Below are positions 6,844-14,304 of a DNA stretch of 14,513 nucleotides, piece by piece. Made by a program: the position numbers and the translations under genes. How positions within the stretch are numbered: the stretch's first letter is position 1; every line of letters starts with the position of its first letter. The notes under the pieces are model-generated. The model was not told where the DNA came from and ran no database searches. It was given only the letters and a program-made list of their open reading frames with translations. The stretch is taken from NCBI GenBank assembly GCA_025354065.1, contig JANXNM010000792.1, positions 1 through 14,513 on the forward strand, written 5' to 3'. This DNA comes from Synechococcales cyanobacterium 340R_concoct_173_sub. Its GTDB lineage: Bacteria; Cyanobacteriota; Cyanobacteriia; Leptolyngbyales; Leptolyngbyaceae.

Positions 6844-8223
6844 ATGTATTTGAGTCTGACTTTAAGTATGTTTTTCAATCCTACTTTAATAGCATTGAAC
6901 CATAACGTTATCCCTTCATTTTTACTGGCAACCGTCGAGGCTGAAAATGCTCCAATAGTCTTGAGCAGCGTGTTGTTGAGTTTAGTTGTGATTTATCTAT
7001 CCAGTAAGGTTGGATCTGAATTAGCCCAGCGTTTTGACTTTCCACCTGTCTTAGGTGAACTTGTCGCAGGGGTTATTGTTGGAGTTTCAGCCCTTCACCT
7101 AGTTATCTTTCCCGAAGGCGGGCTGACGGCAACAGACTCACTTGTTATGACCGCCATCCAATTACTCAATCACCTCACGCCAGAAAATCTTGCTAATGTT
7201 TTCGCGTCCCAAAGTGAAGTGATTTCAGTTCTAGCTGAGCTTGGCGTGATTATTTTATTATTTGAAATTGGGCTGGAATCAGATTTAAAACAACTTCAGG
7301 CGGTGGGAGTTCAGGCGGTGGTGGTGGCCTGTGTGGGGGTCGCTGTTCCCTTTGCAGCAGGCACGTTGGGCTTGATGAGTATTTTTCATGTTCCTACGAT
7401 CGCCGCTATTTTTGCCGGGGCTGCGCTCACTGCAACCAGTATTGGCATTACCTCAAAAGTATTGTCTGAAATGGGACAACTGAAATCAAAAGAAGGCCAA
7501 ATCATCGTGGGTGCCGCCATTATTGACGATGTTCTTGGCATTATTGTATTGGCGGTTGTGGCTAGCCTCGCTAAGACGGGTTCAGTCGATGTCATGAATG
7601 TTGGATATTTGATTGTGAGTGCAACAGCATTTTTGATCGGATCGATTCTACTCGGCCAAGTTTTTAATTCGTCGTTTATTGCTATTGTTTCTAAATTAGA
7701 AACCCGTGGAAATATTGTTATTCCTGCCTTAGTGTTTGCCTTTTTTATGGCATTTCTAGGCAATGCGATTCATTTGGAAGCGATTCTAGGTGCATTTGCT
7801 GCCGGACTCGTACTCGAAGAAAGCGATGTACGTAAAGAATTAGATAAATTAATTAAGCCGATCGCAGATCTATTAGTCCCTATTTTCTTCGTCACGGTTG
7901 GAGCTAGAGCCGATTTAAGTGTTCTAAATCCAGCCGTTGCGGATAATAGGGCGGGACTGTTGATTGCTATTTTTTTAGTAGCCGTTGCGATCGTGGGTAA
8001 AGTGGTTACGGGTTGGGCTGTGTTTGGAATTCCTAATGTCAACCGATTGGCAATTGGAGTTGGAATGGTGCCCCGAGGTGAAGTGGGGCTTGTGTTTGCG
8101 GCGATCGGGTCAGCGAGTGGAGTCTTGTCTAAGCCGTTGGAAGTATCAATTATTATTATGGTAATTTCGACGACATTCTTAGCACCGCCACTATTGCGCG
8201 TTGTGTTTAGACAACCCACATAA
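6844..8223 (+). CDS. CPA2-family cation:proton antiporter (NhaS3/NapA-like)
   Basis: This 459-residue, 12-13 TM protein is a monovalent cation/H+ exchanger. Signature segments are FPPVLGELVAGVIVG (66-80), AELGVIILLFEIGLESDL (131-148), ALTATSIGITSKVLSEMG (194-211), GAAIIDDVLGIIVL (223-236, with the paired Asp228-Asp229 that carry transport in electrogenic CPA2 antiporters) and MVPRGEVGLVFA (408-419). The closest named relative I can recall is NhaS3 of Synechocystis, an essential thylakoid/inner-membrane Na+(K+)/H+ antiporter, but sequence identity cannot be measured here. The ATG at 6844 lacks a clear Shine-Dalgarno (CCCCTGTGACGCT upstream). The first 35 residues are poorly conserved in type, so a start further in is possible. 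It is followed by a strong hairpin terminator at 8265. It is likely monocistronic and probably contributes to salt and pH homeostasis. Confidence 0.92.
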   Translation: MYLSLTLSMFFNPTLIALNHNVIPSFLLATVEAENAPIVLSSVLLSLVVIYLSSKVGSELAQRFDFPPVLGELVAGVIVGVSALHLVIFPEGGLTATDSLVMTAIQLLNHLTPENLANVFASQSEVISVLAELGVIILLFEIGLESDLKQLQAVGVQAVVVACVGVAVPFAAGTLGLMSIFHVPTIAAIFAGAALTATSIGITSKVLSEMGQLKSKEGQIIVGAAIIDDVLGIIVLAVVASLAKTGSVDVMNVGYLIVSATAFLIGSILLGQVFNSSFIAIVSKLETRGNIVIPALVFAFFMAFLGNAIHLEAILGAFAAGLVLEESDVRKELDKLIKPIADLLVPIFFVTVGARADLSVLNPAVADNRAGLLIAIFLVAVAIVGKVVTGWAVFGIPNVNRLAIGVGMVPRGEVGLVFAAIGSASGVLSKPLEVSIIIMVISTTFLAPPLLRVVFRQPT

Positions 8224-8264
8224 TTAAATAGAATTATTTTCTTATAACCAGTTGAATTTAAGTG

Positions 8265-8299
8265 AAAATCGATCGTTATCTGAATGACGATCGATTTTT
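8265..8299 (+). terminator. Rho-independent terminator after the antiporter gene
   Basis: AAAATCGATCGT (8265-8276) pairs perfectly with ACGATCGATTTT (8287-8298) across a 10-base loop. Five T residues follow at 8295-8299, the first four within the stem. Because both arms end in A/T tracts, it could act in both directions between the convergent antiporter and Hpt genes. Both arms contain the CGATCG core. Confidence 0.75.
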
Positions 8300-8394
8300 A
8301 GTTTAATAGTTCAAGGTTAAATCTATGAGCAGTCCAATAAAAAAGAAAACCCTAAAATAGAATCTTCTAATCACCTAATTATTTAATAATTACC

Positions 8395-9372
8395 CTATTG
8401 AATAGCTTTCATTAAGAACTCAGCAATCTGAATTAATTCAGCCTTATTAAACTGATCCAACAAACTCCGCGCGGCACCCTTGGGGTCCGAAGGAATGGTA
8501 ATTTGACGGCGGGTTGCAACTCCGATCGAACCATTAGTCACGTTTGGTTCCGCCGTTGCTGTCGATTTCCCAACAGTTGGGGCAACCGCATTGTCCTGAG
8601 GATCCACCATAATCAAGCGTTGAAGCGCCATACTCGGGAATACTTCAGCACTACGACCCGCAATTACCAACTCACTGCTGACCTTTAACTCTTTAATGAG
8701 CACCGGAGCCAATCCGGCAAACGATAACCTTGGATTTGCAATTGCCCGTTGGCTGACCTGAAGCAAATTAATCCAAGGCTTTGATGTCTTATTCAAAGCT
8801 GCTAGCTTAGTGCAAAGCATCGATAACTGCTGACGAGATTTTGGATTATCGCCTTGCTTAAACAATTGAAGCATCATTTTCAGAATATTCTGAACCTGCG
8901 CTGTAGCCGGACTGACTTTGCCTTGAGGCATTGCACCTGTCCTAGCTGCCCGAATCAGAATTTTTAAATAGTCGCCCAACGCCTTAAACACAGGCACCGA
9001 TCGACGCAATGCCAATTCACCATCTTCAGGCCGCAATCCATAGGGACCCTGCAACGCCTCAACCAGCTCCTTCAATGCATCAAATCCTTTAAGAAAAAGA
9101 TCCTCAAGTTTCCGATCGACTTTCAGGGGATGATCTTTGATTAACTTGAAATAATCTTCAAGATAATGACCCGTTCTGTGAATGCTATCATACCCCAACA
9201 TCGCCGCCCCACCCTTAATAGAATGCGCGGCCCGAAAGAGATGATTCATCGCTTCATTGTCTGCGATGGTTGCTTCCAAATGCAGAAGTCCTTGCTCTAT
9301 TGTGTCTAGATGTTCTTTCGCTTCTTCAATAAAGAACCGTAAAATCTGCTGCTGTTGCTCGGTCGCTTGCAC
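8395..9372 (-). CDS. Stand-alone histidine phosphotransfer (Hpt) protein
   Basis: A 325-residue soluble protein. The N-terminal 110 residues are an Hpt four-helix domain: RFFIEEAKEHLDTIEQGLLHLE (12-33), then LFRAAHSIKGGAAMLG (45-60) with phospho-acceptor His50 in the HSIKGGA motif, and helices of the KLIKDHPLKVDRKLEDLFL type (76-94). It resembles the P1 domain at the start of cyanobacterial CheA/PilL-like kinases, but no dimerisation, ATPase or CheW domain follows. The rest (110-325) is mostly helical with an Ala/Thr/Val-rich linker near 258-285 and a terminal helix (about 298-325). It may be an independent phosphorelay shuttle or one half of a split CheA-like kinase. No kinase or response regulator lies in the window. 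The start is GTG at 9372, with GGGAG seven bases upstream. Confidence 0.85.
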   Translation of the reverse strand: MQATEQQQQILRFFIEEAKEHLDTIEQGLLHLEATIADNEAMNHLFRAAHSIKGGAAMLGYDSIHRTGHYLEDYFKLIKDHPLKVDRKLEDLFLKGFDALKELVEALQGPYGLRPEDGELALRRSVPVFKALGDYLKILIRAARTGAMPQGKVSPATAQVQNILKMMLQLFKQGDNPKSRQQLSMLCTKLAALNKTSKPWINLLQVSQRAIANPRLSFAGLAPVLIKELKVSSELVIAGRSAEVFPSMALQRLIMVDPQDNAVAPTVGKSTATAEPNVTNGSIGVATRRQITIPSDPKGAARSLLDQFNKAELIQIAEFLMKAIQ

Positions 9373-9540
9373 AACGAATCTCCCAATGACTGATGAGTAG
9401 ATGAAGAGGGTGGCTAAATCTTGGCTGAAAACTAACTTAAACTTAAATAAACAGGGGCATTTTACTTAGTCTCAGTTTGCCCATAATCTTCAAGAACTAC
9501 CGATGAATCTATTGTCTCAGGAAATGGCTAGCTTACAAGA

Positions 9541-10071
9541 CTAGAACGGTAATTTTAATGGATCTGCACTTCCCCAGGTTGTCGCCAGAAAAACAATAAC
9601 AGGAACAATAGCCAAAATACCTTGAAACAGATTCCCCAAAACAGAACCCACCACTATTCCAACTCCAGCCTTAACGGATTGCTTTAGATCCTTACAATGA
9701 ATATACTCGCCCACGATCGCCCCTACCAGCGGACCAATCAACAACCCCAAAAGTGGACCTCCAACAGGTAACGCCGGGATCAATCCAAAGAAGCCAGCCA
9801 CCATTCCCACCACCGCCCCAATTTGCCCAGAATTACTAGCGCCCGCTTGCTTTGCGCCCAAGTAGCCTGCTAGAAAATCAATAGCAAACCCAAACAAAAA
9901 CACCACAACGGCGCATCCGATCGGCCAAGCCAGAACTGAAAAATTCTGAGTCGCCCATCCCCAACCCACAATGGCCGCAACAATCAAACTTGTGCCAGGA
10001 AGACCGGGTAAAAACGCCCCCACAATTCCTAACACCATCACTACGACCAAACACCAATATAAAATCACCAT
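9541..10071 (-). CDS. DUF456 family membrane protein
   Basis: A 176-residue, nearly all hydrophobic protein with the DUF456 pattern: GIVGAFLPGLPGTSLIVAA (15-33), FAIDFLAGYLGAKQAGAS (62-79), GAVVGMVAGFFGLIP (85-99), GPLLGLLIGPLVGAIVGEYI (105-124), and SVKAGVGIVVGSVLGNLFQG (132-151). Glycine-zipper-like repeats dominate the second half. I expect four to five membrane segments. The function of the family is not established. The ATG at 10071 has no clear Shine-Dalgarno. It begins 37 bases after the mscS-type gene ends, so the two are probably one transcript. Confidence 0.88.
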   Translation of the reverse strand: MVILYWCLVVVMVLGIVGAFLPGLPGTSLIVAAIVGWGWATQNFSVLAWPIGCAVVVFLFGFAIDFLAGYLGAKQAGASNSGQIGAVVGMVAGFFGLIPALPVGGPLLGLLIGPLVGAIVGEYIHCKDLKQSVKAGVGIVVGSVLGNLFQGILAIVPVIVFLATTWGSADPLKLPF

Positions 10072-10108
10072 GGGCTGCCGGAAGAATTGTGTTTTAAGCC
10101 CTTAAAGT

Positions 10109-10933
10109 CTAACTCAAATATTCCTTCAAGCTCACCATCAGATCTCCTTTTACCCGATCGTAATCCTCCGCTTGACACCAAGGCCGCAGCGCAACGATCG
10201 TTCGTTCACCCTGGGTCAAACTTAAAAGCTGATGCGTAGCTTTTGGGGTCGTCAGAACATTAGGATGATGTTCGACAAAGGTCATTAGGGCTTGGATTGT
10301 GGGCTTGAAAGGCCGATCCCCAATATCGATCTTCACCTCCACACGTCTTGTTCCCATGACAGTGAAATTTTTAAGCGTGCCACTAAAGAGATTGTTATTC
10401 GGCACAATAATGCGCGTATTATCGCCCGTCACGATCGCCGTTGAAAACAGCCCAATACCATCCACTGTCCCGGACACCCCGCCGCCTTCAATAGAATCGC
10501 CCACCTCAAATGGTCGAAAACTAATTAACATAATGCCCGCCGCAAAATGGGACAGACTACTCTGCAATGCCAAACCCACGGCCAAGCCTGCCGCCCCCAC
10601 GATCGTCACCAAAGTTGTAGTCTCAATCCCCACTAAATTCAGCGCCGCCACACCGCCCACAACCCAGATTAATATTCCGATCATTTGCTGCGAAAATTTT
10701 TGCAACGTCGGCTCAACCCTGATTAAAACTGGGCGGCTGAGGCTTTGGGCAAACTGGGCCGCAATGCGCGTAAAAAACACTAGAACTGCGGCCCAAAAAA
10801 ACTTAGGTAACAGTTCCAGTCCACCCTTTAACACCGACTGCAACGTACTATTGTCTATCAGCTTATCCACCACAATCTGCAACAAAATTGCCTGACTTAT
10901 GAATGCGTGGGTCAGTATATGTGGCTCATTCAT
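10109..10933 (-). CDS. mscS: MscS-type small-conductance mechanosensitive channel
   Basis: A 274-residue protein about the size of E. coli MscS (286). Three membrane segments are visible (about 42-60, 82-102 and 106-137). The third is the pore helix, with its Ala/Gly packing face IVGAAGLAVGLALQSSLSHF (111-130). The cytosolic beta domain follows, with SFRPFEVGDSIE (138-149), GTVDGIGLFSTAIVT (155-169) and the PNNNLFSGTLKNFT stretch (178-191). Such homo-heptameric channels release solutes when membrane tension rises on osmotic downshock. The ATG at 10933 has GGAG about 13 bases upstream, which is long. It heads a likely two-gene transcript with the DUF456 gene and diverges from the HEAT-repeat gene. 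The symbol denotes the family; which cyanobacterial paralogue it is cannot be said. Confidence 0.92.
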   Translation of the reverse strand: MNEPHILTHAFISQAILLQIVVDKLIDNSTLQSVLKGGLELLPKFFWAAVLVFFTRIAAQFAQSLSRPVLIRVEPTLQKFSQQMIGILIWVVGGVAALNLVGIETTTLVTIVGAAGLAVGLALQSSLSHFAAGIMLISFRPFEVGDSIEGGGVSGTVDGIGLFSTAIVTGDNTRIIVPNNNLFSGTLKNFTVMGTRRVEVKIDIGDRPFKPTIQALMTFVEHHPNVLTTPKATHQLLSLTQGERTIVALRPWCQAEDYDRVKGDLMVSLKEYLS

Positions 10934-11194
10934 CGATTTGTCTTCGCTCCAACGGATACATTATCGTCATTGGCAAATTATCACGTCTAGGAGTATTAAA
11001 ATCCTCACTGTTTCTCAACTTAAAAACTTGCTTTGATCTGTGTCAGCGTCTAACGTTAGTGTACCGATCGCTCTCAATATATGTGTGCTTTGACGAAAAG
11101 TCGAGAACGATTTTTATGTTGGCAGCGCCGCAGGATTGTAGACAATTATCCAGAATTTTTAACCAAAGTTCAGCGGGAGTCGCATTAATATCCC

Positions 11195-11866
11195 ATGATT
11201 CCAAACCTCGATGATCTGTCTCATCAACTCGATAGTCCTGATGTCAAAGATCGAAAACTTGCCCTAGCCGCCTTGCGAGATGTGTCCGCTCAAGATGCAT
11301 TTCCGTTGATTCAAAAGGTCATTAATGATCCCAATCAACAGGTCCGATCGATGGCTATTTTTATGATGGGATTAAAACCTACTCCTGAAGCGGTACCGAT
11401 TTTAATCGAAATATTGCAGACGGCTTCGGACTATGGTGTACGGGCCGATGCTGCGGGAGCGTTGGGCTATATCGAAGATGTACGAGCCTTTGAGCCGTTA
11501 GTGGAAGCTTTTGAAACCGATGGAGATTGGTTAGTGCGGTTTAGTGCGGCGGTATCGCTGGGGAATTTGAAAGATCCTCGAGCAAAGCCTGTCTTACTCC
11601 GAGCGCTCCAGAGTCCTGAAGTGGTGATTCAGCAGGCGGCGATCGCGGCATTGGGAGAAATCAAGGCGATCGACGCTGTGGATGCGATTCTTGGGTTTGT
11701 CCAATCTGACGACTGGCTAGTGCGCCAACGGCTTGCGGAAGCGTTGGGAACTCTCAATACTGAAAAAAGTGCATCAGCTCTTCGCTATCTCGCCAAAGAT
11801 CCCCATGCCAATGTTGCTGAAGCCGCCACAATTTCGCTTCAACGACTTGCGACGACGACTAAATGA
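11195..11866 (+). CDS. HEAT-repeat protein, NblB/CpcE-like
   Basis: A 223-residue protein made almost entirely of about seven HEAT-type helical repeats of about 31 residues. The second helix of each repeat shows the spaced pattern seen in VRADAAGALGYIED (82-95), VRFSAAVSLGNLKD, QQAAIAALGEIKA and VRQRLAEALGTLN. Cyanobacteria carry many such proteins related to bilin lyase subunits (CpcE/F) and to the phycobilisome-degradation factor NblB. Length and repeat style fit that group, but no residue tells them apart, so no symbol is given. The ATG at 11195 has GGGAG 15 bases upstream, which is long. It diverges from mscS across 261 bases and ends in its own terminator at 11903, so it is probably monocistronic. 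Confidence 0.85.
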   Translation: MIPNLDDLSHQLDSPDVKDRKLALAALRDVSAQDAFPLIQKVINDPNQQVRSMAIFMMGLKPTPEAVPILIEILQTASDYGVRADAAGALGYIEDVRAFEPLVEAFETDGDWLVRFSAAVSLGNLKDPRAKPVLLRALQSPEVVIQQAAIAALGEIKAIDAVDAILGFVQSDDWLVRQRLAEALGTLNTEKSASALRYLAKDPHANVAEAATISLQRLATTTK

Positions 11867-11902
11867 CGATGGAAACGATTCTATTGACGAACTGGTTGTA
11901 TG

Positions 11903-11936
11903 AAAAGGGGGATACGATCGGCGCACCCCCCCTTTT
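11903..11936 (+). terminator. Rho-independent terminator after the HEAT-repeat gene
   Basis: AAAAGGGGG (11903-11911) pairs with CCCCCTTTT (11928-11936) across a loop that contains CGATCGG. It lies 36 bases after the HEAT-repeat stop. The complementary strand also ends in a T run, so it can serve the convergent YdcF-family gene whose stop is at 11997. Confidence 0.8.
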
Positions 11937-11996
11937 CTAATTAGCCACTGAATAACTTCGTAGCTCAACTTAACTGCTTGACTTAGACTATTTTTC

Positions 11997-13190
11997 CTAA
12001 CCTGCGGCTCTGAGCGGACGAATCCACCCACGAAGGAAGTAATAAAGTGATGTCAGCGCTTCATTTAAAACCTTCGTACTCAACTGAAGTGAATCCACAT
12101 TGGGTACTAGATCAGACACCATAAAGTTACGCTCAATCAAATCTTTTCCTTTGGCCTGAGTTTCCAACGTCGATTTGGGTGGAATCGTATAGAAATCCGT
12201 AGGTCGGGAAATAATTGTAATCCCCTGACCACTTGGCGCAAGTTCCTTACCAAAGGTCAACGCAGCACGACTGGTTTCGATCGCAGAGGTAACCACCATG
12301 ACCTGATTGCCATAGCTAATATTCCTATCTTCCAAAATCTTACGAACATTCTGAGCCGTCTCAATCATCGATCGACTATTGTGGTCCGCAATCATAGACG
12401 TGCCTGGAATCCCAAATTGGGTTTGAAGCAGCTTTATAATATCTGACGTTTCAGAAATGTCCTCTTTTTTCTCGCCCTTCTCCATGCGCTCCAGACGAGG
12501 ACCTGCACTGACAATCAAAAGTGGATTATTTCCCCGCTCAGAATTGAATGCTTGGGCCGCCTCCAAAATCCGATTTCCCCGCTCAGTCAATTGAACAGGT
12601 AAGCCCGCCAACAGCGCTAAACGTCCCTGGCTGATCGCCTCAGGCGGCGGAAAAAATCCATTACGATCGACCTTTTTAATAGGTGGCGCACTCTCGACCC
12701 GAGGGCTGAGCTTCAACCGAGTTGTATTCTGACCCAAAAGAACAATCACACGTCGTGCCCCGCCAGGAAGTGCCGCAACATTCGGCTGCATAATTTGGAC
12801 TGCTTCCATCTCAGTGCGCTGCGCTAAAAAGTTCGCAACCAGTGGCAAACTGAACACCACTAACGATGCAACCCCAATCCGCAACAAAACCTTGTTAAAT
12901 TTCGCCCCATTTTCCACATCTCGCCAAACCACACACAGCAGCACCAAAATCAATCCATAGGGATTAAGCACCACTGAAATAATTTGCCAGAGATCGCCCA
13001 ATAAACCACCAGATGGCGATCCATTAAAAAATGTCATCGCCGTCACGGCAACCAAAAGAGCTAAAACTAATCCTCCGAGAAACGCTTTAGGCAACGCTTT
13101 TAGAAGAACAAATCTAGCGGCAAGACCAACTAATATCCAAAGTAAGACCTGTGTTAAAAGTAAAAAAACATCTGTGACCAATAAAACCAT
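11997..13190 (-). CDS. YdcF/ElyC family (DUF218) membrane protein
   Basis: A 397-residue protein from the preferred ATG at 13190. The N-terminal 125 residues hold about four membrane segments (about 5-30, 36-54, 75-90, 103-123). The DUF218 domain follows: RRVIVLLGQNTTRLK (146-160), LTERGNRILEAAQAFNSERG (201-220), LLIVSAGPR (224-232), ADHNSRSMIETAQNVRKILE (268-287) and VMVVTSAIETSRAALTF (297-313). These match the order of YdcF, SanA and ElyC proteins, which are linked to envelope and peptidoglycan homeostasis. The catalytic role is unproven. An in-frame TTG at 13277 would add 29 residues with no family character, while AAGG stands about 10-11 bases before the ATG. The insert between the first strand and the next helix (about 160-200) is Pro-rich. 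It is probably monocistronic. Confidence 0.87.
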   Translation of the reverse strand: MVLLVTDVFLLLTQVLLWILVGLAARFVLLKALPKAFLGGLVLALLVAVTAMTFFNGSPSGGLLGDLWQIISVVLNPYGLILVLLCVVWRDVENGAKFNKVLLRIGVASLVVFSLPLVANFLAQRTEMEAVQIMQPNVAALPGGARRVIVLLGQNTTRLKLSPRVESAPPIKKVDRNGFFPPPEAISQGRLALLAGLPVQLTERGNRILEAAQAFNSERGNNPLLIVSAGPRLERMEKGEKKEDISETSDIIKLLQTQFGIPGTSMIADHNSRSMIETAQNVRKILEDRNISYGNQVMVVTSAIETSRAALTFGKELAPSGQGITIISRPTDFYTIPPKSTLETQAKGKDLIERNFMVSDLVPNVDSLQLSTKVLNEALTSLYYFLRGWIRPLRAAG

Positions 13191-13470
13191 GGGGCGAATC
13201 CCTTCAGTAGCTGTGAAGACCTTGTCTGTGATGGGTTCGTGACGACGACATAACCCAGGAGACTGGATTGTACTCAAGATTTTTACAGTTGCAGAAGTTT
13301 TCTCGCAGTTCTTTGAGGCTTAATCCATCGGATACTTATTTCATGGTTAAATACTGTGGCTCACGCAACAAAAGAACGATTTTTAGGGCAGAATTTTTCA
13401 AGTATCTCAGGAAACTCTAGACTTGTACCTGATCTGTTTCGACACTTTTAAAATACCTCGCCATTCTTCC

Positions 13471-13505
13471 GAAAAACGAAAACCCCACACTAGGCAGGGG
13501 TTTTC
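13471..13505 (-). terminator. Rho-independent terminator of the small secreted-protein gene
   Basis: On the minus strand GAAAACCCC and GGGGTTTTC (13497-13505 and 13478-13486) form a 9-bp stem with a 10-base loop, followed by GTTTTTC (13477-13471). It lies about 52 bases past the stop at 13557. Between stop and hairpin lies a perfect 12-base palindrome ATCACGCGTGAT (13523-13534) of unknown role. Confidence 0.8.
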
Positions 13506-13556
13506 TAAAATCAATAATGAACATCACGCGTGATTAATTACTCGGCGTATCGCCAC

Positions 13557-13901
13557 TTATTCGGTGTACGTATAGGAACCCAATTCGCAAAGGTTGAGAC
13601 TGTTGCGTTCAAGCATGGAGCCATCTTTAAATTCGCCTCGAATCCCGTAAGTACAAGTTGTCTTACCATCTGCAATAGTTACAGTTGCTGACTCCCCAGG
13701 CGCAATGTTCTCATTCAAAATGTTTTCACCCCAAGTGTTAGAACTCGCAGGTTCGACATAGAACTGAGTCAAGGTGCTAGACGTTTTGTTGTACAAGGTG
13801 AAGACCAGATCCTCTGCCTGAGCTGCCTGAACTCCGACAGCGAAGGTCGGCAATGTGAAGAGCGCAGCAGTCAAAAGATTACGAATCGTTAATAATGCCA
13901 T
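13557..13901 (-). CDS. Small secreted protein of unknown function
   Basis: This encodes 114 residues from the ATG at 13901. Residues 1-29 form a signal peptide (MALLTIRNLLTAALFTLPTF, then AVGVQAAQA with an AxA cleavage site). The mature part of about 85 residues looks like a compact beta domain: DLVFTLYNKTSSTLTQFYVE, SNTWGENIL, PGESATVTIADGKTTCTYGI, and NLCELGSYTYTE. It has two cysteines (83 and 105), probably a disulfide. I recall similar small cyanobacterial exported proteins with the same ending pattern, but no function. The frame opens further upstream (TTG at 13970, ATG at 13916). The TTG is itself part of the -35 box of the promoter described separately, and GGAG lies 9 bases before 13901, so that start is preferred. 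Promoter and terminator make it a self-contained unit. Confidence 0.78.
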   Translation of the reverse strand: MALLTIRNLLTAALFTLPTFAVGVQAAQAEDLVFTLYNKTSSTLTQFYVEPASSNTWGENILNENIAPGESATVTIADGKTTCTYGIRGEFKDGSMLERNSLNLCELGSYTYTE

Positions 13902-13940
13902 TTGCTCAAGCTCCATGAATTTATGAGTCCATATTGTCAG

Positions 13941-13970
13941 ACTATAGCCGATTGGTTTAGTCGTTATCAA
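13941..13970 (-). promoter_or_regulatory. Sigma70-type promoter of the secreted-protein gene
   Basis: On the minus strand TTGATA (13970-13965) and TATAGT (13946-13941) are separated by 18 bases; each matches the consensus at 5 of 6 positions. Initiation near 13934 gives a leader of about 30 bases to the ATG at 13901. An 8-base inverted repeat, AGACTATA (13939-13946) with TATAGTCT (13989-13996), brackets the promoter and could be an operator. Confidence 0.6.
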
Positions 13971-13997
13971 GTCGGTTTACACTAGATTTATAGTCTA

Positions 13998-14267
13998 AGA
14001 GAGAGTATGAAAAGTCTGAGAGAGTGTAGATTTACGCCAACCGCCGCAATATATTACGTATCATCGCAAAGTAATTATTGCTTCCTTGGACTTAAGTAGT
14101 AACTTCTAGGCTGGGACTAGGCGACGGTAGTTCATCAGCCAAGCCAACGTTCGTTCGATGACCCACCGCTTCGGTAATATGTCCTGCGGGGCTGTATTGT
14201 GAACGCCTCCCGCCTATATCCGTACGTAGAGCTTTTTATATCCATTCCGACTTTTCAGACACCTTCT
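13998..14267 (-). mobile_element. Internally deleted IS5-family relic with inverted repeats
   Basis: Imperfect terminal repeats are AGAGAGAGTATGAAAAGTC (13998-14016) and, on the other strand, AGAAGGTGTCTGAAAAGTC (14267-14249). They match at 15 of 19 positions and share TGAAAAGTC at the inner side. Between them is only the end of a transposase (14032-14213), with an ATG reading MDIKSS (starting at 14244 on the minus strand) just inside the other repeat that could be its original start. A full IS of this kind is about 0.8-0.9 kb, so most of the middle is gone. It lies between the secreted-protein promoter and galE. Exact outer ends and target duplication are not clear. Confidence 0.65.
14032..14213 (-). 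pseudogene. IS5-family transposase, C-terminal remnant with frameshift
   Basis: The minus strand reads ILPKRWVIERTLAWLMNYRR and LVPA, then a stop. Continuing in a shifted frame it reads LEVTT, a stop, VQGSNNYFAMIRNILRRLA and the final TAA at 14034-14032. This is the typical C terminus of IS5-family DDE transposases, which end in a KRWVVERTxxWL helix containing the last catalytic Glu, a RRLVRDYE segment and an AMIRxxLRRLA tail. At least one frameshift and one internal stop separate the pieces, and the catalytic core with both Asp residues is missing. It is inactive. No CGATCG occurs in or near it. Confidence 0.8.
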
Positions 14268-14304
14268 AATTTACCCCTCACCCAAACCCTGGAGAACTGA
14301 CATC

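Noticed and set aside
7386..8219. Two long open frames on the minus strand within the antiporter gene
   Set aside because: Ser/Thr/Ala/Ile-rich shadows of a strongly conserved membrane protein on the other strand.
10903..11214. Open frame of 103 codons between mscS and the HEAT-repeat gene
   Set aside because: It overlaps both gene starts, lacks a ribosome site and resembles no family; more likely it is the divergent promoter region.
13917..13970. Longer version of the secreted protein starting at TTG 13970
   Set aside because: The TTG belongs to a good -35 box, so the codons would lie upstream of the transcript; the signal peptide starts at 13901.
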